From Polyangiaceae bacterium (lineage in GTDB: Bacteria > Myxococcota_A > Polyangia > Polyangiales > Polyangiaceae), in contig WQZB01000035.1 of NCBI GenBank assembly GCA_009780955.1, positions 1 to 49,094 of the forward strand: 49,094 nt of DNA, read 5' to 3'. Below are positions 36,265-43,498 of this stretch, piece after piece (positions within the stretch are counted from its first letter, which is position 1; the number at the start of each line of letters is the position of its first letter). The translations under genes and the position numbers were made by a program. The notes under the pieces were generated by a model. It worked only from the letters and a program-made list of their open reading frames with translations, did not search any database and was not told where the DNA came from.

Positions 36265-37239
36265 ATGCGCAAAGATGCGCCACTTTCCGTTGATGTGCCG
36301 TTGGCTGATCGAGACAATCCCGGCTGGGTCAAAGTGGGCGCAATTGCCGCCATTGGCTTTGCCATTGGCATTGCGTGGCCGAAAGTAACGGGGTTCCGCC
36401 TTGGGCCTAGCCCGCCGGGCGAGTCCGCGGCATCGCTAGCAGCGAAGGCAGCTGCCGAACCCTCGCCCGAAGCGCCGGCGCCAAGCGCTTCGGCTACGCC
36501 CCAGGCTGTTTCGTCAGCGTTGAAGGCTGCGTCGGCTACACCCGCCGCAAGTGCGTTGCCTACGCCGGCTGCCTCGTCGGCGCCGGCGATGAACTCGCCA
36601 GCCTCGCCAGCATTGCTGCAAGTGGCTGTGCAAAAAGTTTCGGTTCTTTCATGCAAAACCGATAACGGCGAAGTCATGAAAGGCAAAGAGTGTGGAGCCA
36701 TAACCGCGCTTGACGAACTTGTTCGCCCGAAGCTTCGTGAGCTTGGCAGCTGCTCGGCAGCGGGAGGGCAAGCCGGCAAGATATCGTTTCTTGCCACTGC
36801 CGATTTTGCCAATGGCCGCTTGCTTTGGAACCTTGGCAAGTCGACAAAACTCAATAGCCTCGAAAGCGTCGACGGCGTTGCGGCGTGCCTCAAAACAATT
36901 TTCCAAGGCACCAACCTGCGTGGCGTGGCGCACGAGCATGCGCGATACACCGTGGCCTACAGCGTAAGCATTGCGCCCGCAGGCGATGCAAAGCCAAGCG
37001 CTGGCAGCGCCGGCGACAACAGCGCCAACAACAGCAATGGCGCGCGCGCCGCTGAAGCCGTTGTTACATGGGAGGTTGCGCTGGTTCGCGATGCGCCGAA
37101 AACGGGTGCCGTGGTTGCGCGGCTGCCGCGAGGCACGAAAGTCGAAGTCGGTGCCGCGCAAGAAGGCTGGTACGCGGTGAAGTTCGGCGATGGCTTTGCG
37201 AGCGATGGATGGGTTCACCGAGGCGCCATTGGGAAGTGA
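36265..37239 (+). CDS. Hypothetical exported/anchored protein with C-terminal SH3-like domain
   Basis: A 324-residue protein. A hydrophobic segment at about 25-37 (VGAIAAIGFAIGIAW), a long Ala/Pro/Ser linker (about 50-118), a middle domain with three cysteines (Cys130, 142, 162; CKTDNGEVMKGKECG), and a bacterial SH3-like domain (about 265-324; VALVRDAPKTGAVVARLPRGTKV). SH3-like domains of this type often bind peptidoglycan. A copy of the MITE-like element starts three bases after the TGA stop. Confidence 0.8.
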   Translation: MRKDAPLSVDVPLADRDNPGWVKVGAIAAIGFAIGIAWPKVTGFRLGPSPPGESAASLAAKAAAEPSPEAPAPSASATPQAVSSALKAASATPAASALPTPAASSAPAMNSPASPALLQVAVQKVSVLSCKTDNGEVMKGKECGAITALDELVRPKLRELGSCSAAGGQAGKISFLATADFANGRLLWNLGKSTKLNSLESVDGVAACLKTIFQGTNLRGVAHEHARYTVAYSVSIAPAGDAKPSAGSAGDNSANNSNGARAAEAVVTWEVALVRDAPKTGAVVARLPRGTKVEVGAAQEGWYAVKFGDGFASDGWVHRGAIGK

Positions 37240-37241
37240 GC

Positions 37242-37361
37242 CCGCTTTCGAGTTGCCGCGATCTCTTCGTTGGCGGCTCCGGTCCGGTCCTCAAAGCGCA
37301 AGGAGGCTGTTCCGGTCCGGTCCTCGCCGGCCGCCTCGACCTCGCGGCAACTTGAAAGCGG
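37242..37361. mobile_element. MITE-like element, second copy
   Basis: Terminal inverted repeats CCGCTTTCGAGTTGCCGCGA and CCGCTTTCAAGTTGCCGCGA (one mismatch). Internal words GGTCCGGTCCTC and AAAGCGCAAGGAGGCTGTTC are shared with the reverse complement of 15782-15903. Inserted directly behind a stop codon and six bases from the stop of the convergent JAMM gene. Confidence 0.8.
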
Positions 37362-37367
37362 TCTAGC

Positions 37368-37880
37368 TTAAACGACACGGTGATCGGTTTCGACGAACTC
37401 GCGCCTTTCAGCACTCCAAACAAAGAGTTTGCGATCGCGAACCTCACCCTTGCACACACTCGTAACGAGGTAGGCAAGATCGTAAGTTGGCTCGTTGCCA
37501 CCAGCGGTTGCAGCCTCAGCGTCGGTTGGCGAGAAGTAAGCCCCTGCATCGACGTGCGAATGGTAAAGTACTTTGACCGGTTTGCCGGCTCTGCCCTGCT
37601 CACGAACGGCGCGTTCGAATTTCAACGGATCGATGTCGAAGTACATCGTGGCTGGCCGCGGGTAAGTCTCTGGATCGAGCGCGTGCAACGCTTTTGCGCG
37701 ATTTACCATTGGCATAATGTCGTCAACGACAAGCACGTCATTTTCAGGCCCAATGAGCAAGCCGCAACTTTCTTCGTTGCGCGCGTACGCGGCTTTTGCC
37801 TCTTCGTCGACGCGGGCAATAACGTCAGCACGAATCACGAGGCCGCCAGCTTTCCACGGATGCTTTTCGACGTTTTGCAT
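37368..37880 (-). CDS. JAMM/Mov34 (M67) metallopeptidase
   Basis: A 170-residue zinc peptidase with the JAMM site: Glu37 in EESCGLLIG and HSHVDAGAYFSPTD (His107, His109, Ser117, Asp120), i.e. HxH-x7-SxxD. In bacteria such single-domain JAMM proteins commonly sit with ThiS/MoaD-like sulfur carriers and E1-like enzymes and cut the carrier from its cysteine product (CysO-Mec pathway). Here the carrier and E1 lie 2-3 kb upstream on the same strand, separated by a toxin-immunity pair. Start 37880 (MQNVEK) opens the domain; the frame upstream is open without homology. Confidence 0.9.
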   Translation of the reverse strand: MQNVEKHPWKAGGLVIRADVIARVDEEAKAAYARNEESCGLLIGPENDVLVVDDIMPMVNRAKALHALDPETYPRPATMYFDIDPLKFERAVREQGRAGKPVKVLYHSHVDAGAYFSPTDAEAATAGGNEPTYDLAYLVTSVCKGEVRDRKLFVWSAERREFVETDHRVV

Positions 37881-37905
37881 AACGCTACGCAGCCTACCAC
37901 TCACT

Positions 37906-38244
37906 TTACGCTTGTCGGCTGCGGCCGTTGCAGAATGCGGCATACCGTTCGAGTGCGTCGATGAGCCATTCGGTGGGCAGCGCACATGTTCGCTCGGGCT
38001 CTTCCCACTGCGTGATAAGCTTTGTGGTTTCGCCATTCGCGTGGATGGTGAGCGCGTTTCCACCGCCGCTCCAGTGCTTGGAGCAATCGCCTCCAAGCGC
38101 ACGAAGCTCCGCTACCAAATAACGCGTACCAGCAGCGGTTTCGCCCTCGGTGGTTAAGAAGATGCCCACGAGATCATACGGCGGGTCGATGGTGACTTCG
38201 AGTGCGCTCACCTTGGATTCAGGGTGGAAGTGGAGATTCAGCAC
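37906..38244 (-). CDS. Putative immunity protein for the EndoU toxin
   Basis: 112 residues from GTG 38244, overlapping the toxin 3' end by 26 bases; GTG 38211 would avoid the overlap. It is small, acidic and cytoplasmic (no signal). The layout, right behind a polymorphic toxin, is the standard immunity position. The pattern LRALGG...W..GGNALTIHANGE has a faint resemblance to the YacL/UPF0231 proteins; this is weak. The stop is 25 bases from the JAMM start. Confidence 0.65.
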   Translation of the reverse strand: MLNLHFHPESKVSALEVTIDPPYDLVGIFLTTEGETAAGTRYLVAELRALGGDCSKHWSGGGNALTIHANGETTKLITQWEEPERTCALPTEWLIDALERYAAFCNGRSRQA

Positions 38245-39394
38245 GGCCTAATATTGGGAATGCAGTGGTAATTTTGCCAGCTTTGTTTACATATCCCCGG
38301 ATCTTCACGCCGGAGCTGGTCGTGCCCTCCCAACCGTTGGTGCCGAAGGTCGTTTTGTTGGCATAGGCTTCGCTGATTGCTGACTCCACATCCGCGGCGG
38401 TCCAATGATCGGGGAAGAAGGCGGATGTTGAGCCCTTTCTCACCCACTGGCCCGTTTGTGGATTCTTGATCTCCACTTCTGCCCTATAAGCGCCTTGTGC
38501 GTTCGGGTTCCTGAGAATCTGTGTAACCCTAGCATTTTCGTTGTTGCAACCCTTCCCCCTCCAATGGAAACCAATCGCTCTGCCCTTTTTAGTGATTCCT
38601 CCATGGAGAATATGCTCCATGTCAATAACTGGTTTGGTGTTCGGCGAAGCCGGCTTGGCGACAGGCGCCGTGCCGTTCGACATGAGAATGTGCGCACCAA
38701 TGGCGTGTGAGCCCGCGACCTCCAGCGTTTGCACGCCCACTGCCATCAGAGGCACTGCCCCTACCGACGCTGTGCCACCGCTTCCACCTTCGCCAGCCGC
38801 GCCAACACCGAATTCTAAAGCGCCCATCGCGCCGGTAACTACGGCTGAAACCATTTGACCGGTGCCAAATGCATATTTGTCTTCTTTCGTGCCCAATCGA
38901 TCGACCAGAAGATCGATTCCGGCTTGTGCCATCGCGCCTTTGAGTCCAAGCTGCCCGCTCACAACGCCTGTGATAAGGCCAGCTTCTCCCATGACTTGTG
39001 CGCGATGGTCTTGGGCTAGGCTGTCAAATTCTTTGAATCCTGGAATTGCTTGCGGGATCTCTCGGAGTAATTCTCCAGACTTGTTGAGTAAGTCTTTCGA
39101 CTTGCTGAGCAATTCTCCTGGATGGTGAATGGGTAGCGTGGAAGGCGTGTAAGATGGAAGCGTTGATAGCTGCGCTTTGGCAAAGCTGGCAATATCGCTG
39201 CCGATTTGGTCGTCCACTGCCTGCGACGGTGCAGATGGTTCTGCCCAGTGGGCGACCGAGGCGACGGCCTCTTTTGCCTTTGAAGCAACGGCACTGGCTT
39301 CTTTTTCGACCGTCGAGACGACTTTGTGGGCTTCTTCTTCAGCTTCGGAAAGGCGCTCGCGAACACGCGACGAAAGGGTGTCCAATATGGTCAT
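38219..39394 (-). CDS. Polymorphic toxin with C-terminal EndoU nuclease domain
   Basis: A 391-residue protein. Helical, charged N-terminus (1-50), then a Gly/Ala-rich hydrophobic middle (about 135-245, with VGAVPLMAVG) like the pretoxin segments of other polymorphic toxins, and an EndoU domain (about 258-385): EHILHGG (His261, His264), GFHWRG (His277), FFPDHWTAADVESAI, and the closing KITTAFPIL. EndoU toxins are RNases, often tRNA anticodon nucleases. No signal peptide is visible, so delivery (T6SS, outer-membrane exchange or other) is unknown. The coding region looks less GC-rich than its neighbours. Confidence 0.8.
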   Translation of the reverse strand: MTILDTLSSRVRERLSEAEEEAHKVVSTVEKEASAVASKAKEAVASVAHWAEPSAPSQAVDDQIGSDIASFAKAQLSTLPSYTPSTLPIHHPGELLSKSKDLLNKSGELLREIPQAIPGFKEFDSLAQDHRAQVMGEAGLITGVVSGQLGLKGAMAQAGIDLLVDRLGTKEDKYAFGTGQMVSAVVTGAMGALEFGVGAAGEGGSGGTASVGAVPLMAVGVQTLEVAGSHAIGAHILMSNGTAPVAKPASPNTKPVIDMEHILHGGITKKGRAIGFHWRGKGCNNENARVTQILRNPNAQGAYRAEVEIKNPQTGQWVRKGSTSAFFPDHWTAADVESAISEAYANKTTFGTNGWEGTTSSGVKIRGYVNKAGKITTAFPILGRAESPLPP

Positions 39395-39461
39395 ATTGGC
39401 CCAATCGACCGCTCGCGACGGAAAGTTTCGTCAAATCTGAAAAATCGTCAGTCGCTCGTTG

Positions 39462-39791
39462 TCAGATGCCAAGAATCTGGCGCATGGCAACGAGTGCACG
39501 CCACGCCCCGGCGGCAACATCACGCGCTGCGGCGTTTTCAATGCCGAGCGAAGAAGCATCTACTGGCAATAACTCGTTCGCGGCGTCCGCACCGGCTGAC
39601 GGAGCAGCTAATGGAGCAATGGGTACGCCGGCGAGACGCAAATACATCTCTTCGATTTCTCGCGCAAAGCCCTGCCCTTGTAGCACGACCAAGCTTGCCG
39701 CAAGACGCGCTTGCCCTGCCTCGCCAATTTCCGCCACGCGAACCTGGCGCACGTAGCGCGCCGGATGCTTCGTTTGCTCAGCAAAGTGCAT
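39462..39791 (-). CDS. Small E1-arm-like protein (MoeB/ThiF N-terminal helix)
   Basis: 109 residues from ATG 39791. Residues 12-40 (RYVRQVRVAEIGEAGQARLA) look like the N-terminal arm of MoeB/ThiF/HesA enzymes (RYNRQ... in E. coli MoeB), and the C-terminal AAARDVAAGAWRALVAMRQILG resembles the E1 helix near the dimer interface. The whole Rossmann core in between is missing or replaced. It lies 15 bases after the ThiS/MoaD-like gene. Interpretation as a partner of the next gene is inference. Confidence 0.7.
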   Translation of the reverse strand: MHFAEQTKHPARYVRQVRVAEIGEAGQARLAASLVVLQGQGFAREIEEMYLRLAGVPIAPLAAPSAGADAANELLPVDASSLGIENAAARDVAAGAWRALVAMRQILGI

Positions 39792-39805
39792 GACACGTGC
39801 GAGGT

Positions 39806-40081
39806 TCAACCCCCAGCAATGGAAGGAACGATGCTGATCTGGTCGCCGGCCTTGAGTTCGGTGGACAGCCCGCCCGTGAAGCGAACGTCTTCTTCGCCAA
39901 CATAAATGTTGATGAAGCGGCGCACGCCTTTGTCGTCGAGCAGTCGGTCGCGAAGGCCAGGGTGGCGAGTTTCGAGATCGGCGATAACGGCGCCCACGGT
40001 GCCGCCTGCGCCTTTGACTTCGTCAGCACCGCCGGTGAACGAGCGCAGAGCCGCCGGGATTCGAACGATGATGGTCTCCAT
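39806..40081 (-). CDS. ThiS/MoaD-like sulfur-carrier (ubiquitin-like) protein
   Basis: A 91-residue beta-grasp protein ending in the diglycine tail IAGG that is adenylated and thiocarboxylated by the E1-like enzyme. INIYVGEEDVRFTGGLSTELKAGDQISIVPSIAGG is close to the CysO/MoaD pattern rather than ThiS. GGAG stands five bases before ATG 40081. It follows the E1 gene by 20 bases. With the JAMM enzyme the set resembles a CysO-Mec type cysteine or thio-transfer pathway. Confidence 0.85.
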   Translation of the reverse strand: METIIVRIPAALRSFTGGADEVKGAGGTVGAVIADLETRHPGLRDRLLDDKGVRRFINIYVGEEDVRFTGGLSTELKAGDQISIVPSIAGG

Positions 40082-40101
40082 TAGGGTCTCCAATTGTCTG
40101 C

Positions 40102-40779
40102 TTACGTGATTTGGGTGATGCCACACAACGCGCAACTCGAGCGAGGGAAAATGCGCCTTCGCCTGATGGCAAGCGATTTGGCGTCCAAGGTAAATAGTGT
40201 ACCGTGCACGCTTTTGCCAGCGAGCATGCCAAGCGCGAGATCGGCCTGTGCCGCGCCAACAACGCCCACCATCGGCCCGACCACCCCCACCTCGGCAGAG
40301 TTCGGAACATTGTCCGGAAGGTCCTCAAAAAGACATCGATAGCAAGGCTTACCCAAAGCCCCAACTGCCAGCGCGGTGCCGTACCAGCCCATAGCAGCGC
40401 CGTGCACAATGGGCTTGTGCAGCGCGCGCGCTACGTCAGCCGCCAAAAACTTGGTTTCTAGGTTGTCGCTGCATTCAACGACAAGATCGTAGCGTGCTGC
40501 GAGATCCATTGAATTCGCCGGCAAAAAGCGCGTCTCGTACGCCTCGACACGCACGCGGGGCGCAAACGCCCCGAGAGCGTGTGACGCTGCCGGCGATTTT
40601 GGCGAGCCAATGTCTTTGTCGCGGAAGAGGATCTGTCTGTGGAGGTTCGTGACGTCGACGACATCGTCATCGACGATGCCGATGGTTCCAACGCCAGCAC
40701 GTGCAAGCACGATGGCGGCTGGGCAGCCAAGGCCGCCAATGCCGACCACGAGAACGCGGGCACTCGAAAAATTACTCAA
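40102..40779 (-). CDS. E1-like adenylyltransferase lacking the N-terminal arm
   Basis: A 225-residue MoeB/ThiF-type enzyme. Nucleotide loop GIGGLG (13-18), acidic DDD near 37, NLHRQ (45-49), Lys61, SDN (104-106), and a zinc tetracysteine (CYRC 146-149, CALC 216-219). The frame starts at TTG 40779 directly at SARVLVVGIGG; an in-frame TGA 18 bases upstream prevents a longer N-terminus, so the RYxRQ arm of normal E1 enzymes is absent. The conserved Cys of MoeB/ThiF is Ser161 by my alignment. Adenylates the MoaD-like C-terminus. Confidence 0.85.
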   Translation of the reverse strand: MSNFSSARVLVVGIGGLGCPAAIVLARAGVGTIGIVDDDVVDVTNLHRQILFRDKDIGSPKSPAASHALGAFAPRVRVEAYETRFLPANSMDLAARYDLVVECSDNLETKFLAADVARALHKPIVHGAAMGWYGTALAVGALGKPCYRCLFEDLPDNVPNSAEVGVVGPMVGVVGAAQADLALGMLAGKSVHGTLFTLDAKSLAIRRRRIFPRSSCALCGITQIT

Positions 40780-40797
40780 CGAAGAAGGCGTAGGGGA

Positions 40798-41523
40798 TCA
40801 TGTCACGCTCTCTACGTCAATGCCCTGGCCTCGGAGGCGTTCACCAAGACGCTGCCGGAACTGATCGAGATCAGCACCTTCTTTTCCGCTGACCTCGACT
40901 CGAACACGGCCCGCATCAGAGTGCACGACAAGGGTTGTGCCTTCGTATGCGCCCGCGCCAAGCTCGAGACGCACCGAGCCTTTGTTCTTGTCGCCGGCCC
41001 ACGCGATTTTCTTCACGAGCGCTGGCATGAGCTCCTCCATCGACATACGTGCACGGGCAGGTTCGGCAGCGGCCGCCACTGCATTGGGGCTGCCTTGCGC
41101 AAACATTAGCGTTGGCGGAGCAAGCTGCGCGGCTTGGCGAGCCGCTGGATCGAGCGCGTCAAGGTCGTGATCGTGCCGACGATGCTTCACGTCGCCTTCC
41201 GAAGCATCGTCTTGATCGCTTTGTTGACGCCGGTGAACAGACTTGGCGTCACCTTGCTGTGTTGTCGGCTGCGCCGACGTACGCCGCGTGGACAGTGTGT
41301 TTGACATCGGCCGCGAGTTTCCTGTTCCAAGTGCTCCAATTTTGGTGAATTGGCTCAGCTTGCTAGCGAGTATTGTGCCGAATGCCGGCCCAATGACTTG
41401 CTGCGAACTCGTGGGCACGTTTTGACGGGCGCCATTGGCGCCGGCCGCGTTATTTGTGGAATTTGTAGAGGGATTCGGCGGAGGGTTTGCTCCACCAGCA
41501 CTAGTTGTAGATGCAACGCTCAT
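40798..41523 (-). CDS. FliK/YscP-like hook-length-control-type protein
   Basis: 241 residues from ATG 41523; ATGs at 41574 and 41613 are in frame. A Pro/Ser/Thr/Asn-rich disordered N-terminal two-thirds with HRRQQSDQDD-type linker, and a C-terminal beta domain SVRLELGAGAYEGTTLVVHS ... VRVEVSG resembling the Flg_hook/YscP-C domain. Other flagellar or T3SS genes are absent from the window. It ends 18 bases from the E1 start and so shares the E1 operon. Assignment is by pattern and not certain. Confidence 0.45.
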   Translation of the reverse strand: MSVASTTSAGGANPPPNPSTNSTNNAAGANGARQNVPTSSQQVIGPAFGTILASKLSQFTKIGALGTGNSRPMSNTLSTRRTSAQPTTQQGDAKSVHRRQQSDQDDASEGDVKHRRHDHDLDALDPAARQAAQLAPPTLMFAQGSPNAVAAAAEPARARMSMEELMPALVKKIAWAGDKNKGSVRLELGAGAYEGTTLVVHSDAGRVRVEVSGKEGADLDQFRQRLGERLRGQGIDVESVT

Positions 41524-41709
41524 CGATTTATTAAGTCGGTACAAACGCCCCCGAAGTTGCGTGGTTTCGTTCATGCCTCGGACGATTTTTTTGGCGCACC
41601 GCGTCAACGCCATCTCAGTACTCGATCGCCTTGATCAGCTTGACCCACTTGACCCTGAACGCCCATACGCTTACGCTTGTGTAATTATTCGAGGGAGCAC
41701 CCGGCGTTT

Positions 41710-42984
41710 TTGAGCATTCTTCCAATCGCCTTGGCCTTCACCGCGGCCGCTGTCGGTTCGCTATTCGCTTCTGCCGACGCGGCGCTGACTTCGCTGCCTG
41801 AAGCGCGGCTGCAAGTTCTTATCAAGGAAAAACAGCCAGACTTTTTACGGTTTTCGGCGAATCGGTTACGACGGCTCTCGCGCTGGCTCGTGCTGCGCGT
41901 GGTTTGTATCAGCCTGACTGCGGTGCTGATCATGCGGGCGTCGGAAAGCGCGCTTGGCCCGGCTCTGTCCGTGGTTGTGGCGGTTGTGGCGTCCGTTGCA
42001 ACCTACGGCTCGCTTGCTGAGATCCTCAGCACAATCGCTCGCCAACAGCCCGAAACAGCTGGCCGGCTTGCCCTTCGCTACCTCAAGCCGTTCGAGTGGG
42101 TCGTCATTCCCATTGCCGAACCACTCGCGTTATTGGGCAGATTCGTTGGCACCCGTGTTCCCGAGAGCTTGACAGCAAACAAGACCGAAACCGAAGTCGA
42201 ATGGCTCATTGCACAAGGCGAGAAAGCCGGCGCGCTCGAGAAAGAGCCGGCCACGATGATCCGCAATGTGCTCGACTTCAAGCACCTGACAGCCAAAGAC
42301 GTCATGATCCCACGGCGGCATGTCTCGAGTATCGAGGCGACCACGGCGCTCGACGGCGTTCTCGACCACGTCATCAAGTACGGCCACTCGCGCTACCCGG
42401 TCTTCCGCGAAGCCCTCGATAACGTAGTCGGCCTTCTTTACGTGAAAGATCTGTTCAACGTCGTACGAGCCGGCAAGCTCTCGATGATGACGCTCGATGA
42501 CTTGATTCGCAAGCCAGTGCTTTTCGTTGCCGAGTCGCAAGCCGCGCTCAGCGTGCTACGCGAAATGCGCAGCCGCCGGCTTCACCTTGCCATTGTGAGC
42601 GACGAGTTCGGCGGAACGAGCGGCATCGTCACCCTCGAAGACATCATCGAAGAGATCGTCGGCGAAATTCGCGACGAGTATGACACCGAAGAGTCCTCGC
42701 CAATCCAGAAGCTTGCCGAGGGTCGCTTCGTGGCAGATGCGGCAATTCCAATTGGCGATCTCGAAGTTCATCTCGGTAAAAAGCTTCCCGAAGACGGCGA
42801 CTTCGAATCGCTCGGCGGCCTCATCGTCCACCGCGCAGGGCGTGTTCCCGAGGTGGGCGCAACGCTCAAGCTCGATGGCTACGATCTCATCGTGCGAGAA
42901 GCAGACGAAACGCGTGTGGTTAAAGTCGAAATTGTTCGGGCCAAGCCCGAGCCCATGCCCTCAGCCGAGTTGACTGCAACATGA
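41710..42984 (+). CDS. CorC/HlyC-type transporter-associated membrane protein (CNNM, CBS)
   Basis: A 424-residue inner-membrane protein. N-terminal CNNM domain with four hydrophobic helices (FTAAAVGSLFASADAAL opens it), two CBS domains (about 195-325, KDVMIPRRHVSSIEA and HLAIVSDEFGGTSGIVTLEDIIEEIVGEIRDEYD) and the CorC_HlyC C-domain (about 335-415). The family is linked to Mg/Co efflux or resistance to metal stress. The TTG at 41710 with GAGGGAG 12 bases upstream fits the family N-terminus; the longer frame from TTG 41677 is also possible. Confidence 0.85.
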   Translation: MSILPIALAFTAAAVGSLFASADAALTSLPEARLQVLIKEKQPDFLRFSANRLRRLSRWLVLRVVCISLTAVLIMRASESALGPALSVVVAVVASVATYGSLAEILSTIARQQPETAGRLALRYLKPFEWVVIPIAEPLALLGRFVGTRVPESLTANKTETEVEWLIAQGEKAGALEKEPATMIRNVLDFKHLTAKDVMIPRRHVSSIEATTALDGVLDHVIKYGHSRYPVFREALDNVVGLLYVKDLFNVVRAGKLSMMTLDDLIRKPVLFVAESQAALSVLREMRSRRLHLAIVSDEFGGTSGIVTLEDIIEEIVGEIRDEYDTEESSPIQKLAEGRFVADAAIPIGDLEVHLGKKLPEDGDFESLGGLIVHRAGRVPEVGATLKLDGYDLIVREADETRVVKVEIVRAKPEPMPSAELTAT

Positions 42985-43406
42985 GCGCCATCGCTGCCGT
43001 GCATGCGCAGCCGCTACTTCCCATTTGCCCGAGCGGCTTTCGTTTCATCGGCCGAGCGGCAAGTCACGCGCGTTTCGTGTTGCCAACGCTGCTCGGATCG
43101 AGCTACCGGCCAGATGGAACCACCTACGTTCTAGCCCTTGGTCCGGACCAAGGGCACAACGTTGCAAGCATTGCCGCGGCTCTGCCCGATCCAAAATCGA
43201 TCGAGCCCGGAGCCCTCGTTGTCGTCCCGGGCCACGTCATCGAGTCCCCAAGCATTGCGCGCCGCGTGCTCAGCGCCTTTAGCCGAGAACACCGCATCCC
43301 GCGTGCTGTTCGTTGCAGTGCTCTTCTTTGCCGAGGCTATGTCCGAATCGGCGCGGGCATGGATCCGTCAGCCCGCGCCGACATCGCGTGGGGCTATTCT
43401 CCGTAG
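42981..43406 (+). CDS. Hypothetical protein coupled to the CorC/HlyC gene
   Basis: 141 residues; the ATG overlaps the previous stop (ATGA), so it is translated with the CNNM/CBS gene. Contains PTLLGSSYRPDGTTYVLALGPDQGHN and no clear membrane segment; family not recognised. Its TAG stop falls inside a repeat block. Confidence 0.75.
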   Translation: MSAIAAVHAQPLLPICPSGFRFIGRAASHARFVLPTLLGSSYRPDGTTYVLALGPDQGHNVASIAAALPDPKSIEPGALVVVPGHVIESPSIARRVLSAFSREHRIPRAVRCSALLCRGYVRIGAGMDPSARADIAWGYSP

Positions 43407-43498
43407 AGGCGCGATTCATCGCGCCCCCTGCGTTCGGGCGCCATGAATGGCGCCCCTACTTCCAACAAAATGCACATTCGTAGGGGCGGCCGCCCTAA
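43403..43498. repeat. Palindrome-rich repeat block (GTAGAGGCG ... CTAATG)
   Basis: A run of perfect small hairpins: GGCGCGAT/ATCGCGCC, GGGCGCCAT/ATGGCGCCC, GGGGCGGCCGCCCC-like, with GCCCCTAC and GTAGGGGC words. It lies between two convergent genes and supplies both stop codons (TAG 43404 and TAG 43497-43495). It shares words with 47009-47138 and may serve as a bidirectional terminator. Confidence 0.7.

Noticed and set aside
40102..40779. Frameshift explaining the missing E1 arm
   Set aside because: The frame upstream stops at TGA 40800 which is the clean end of the FliK-like gene, and the missing arm sequence is not found in the other frames there.
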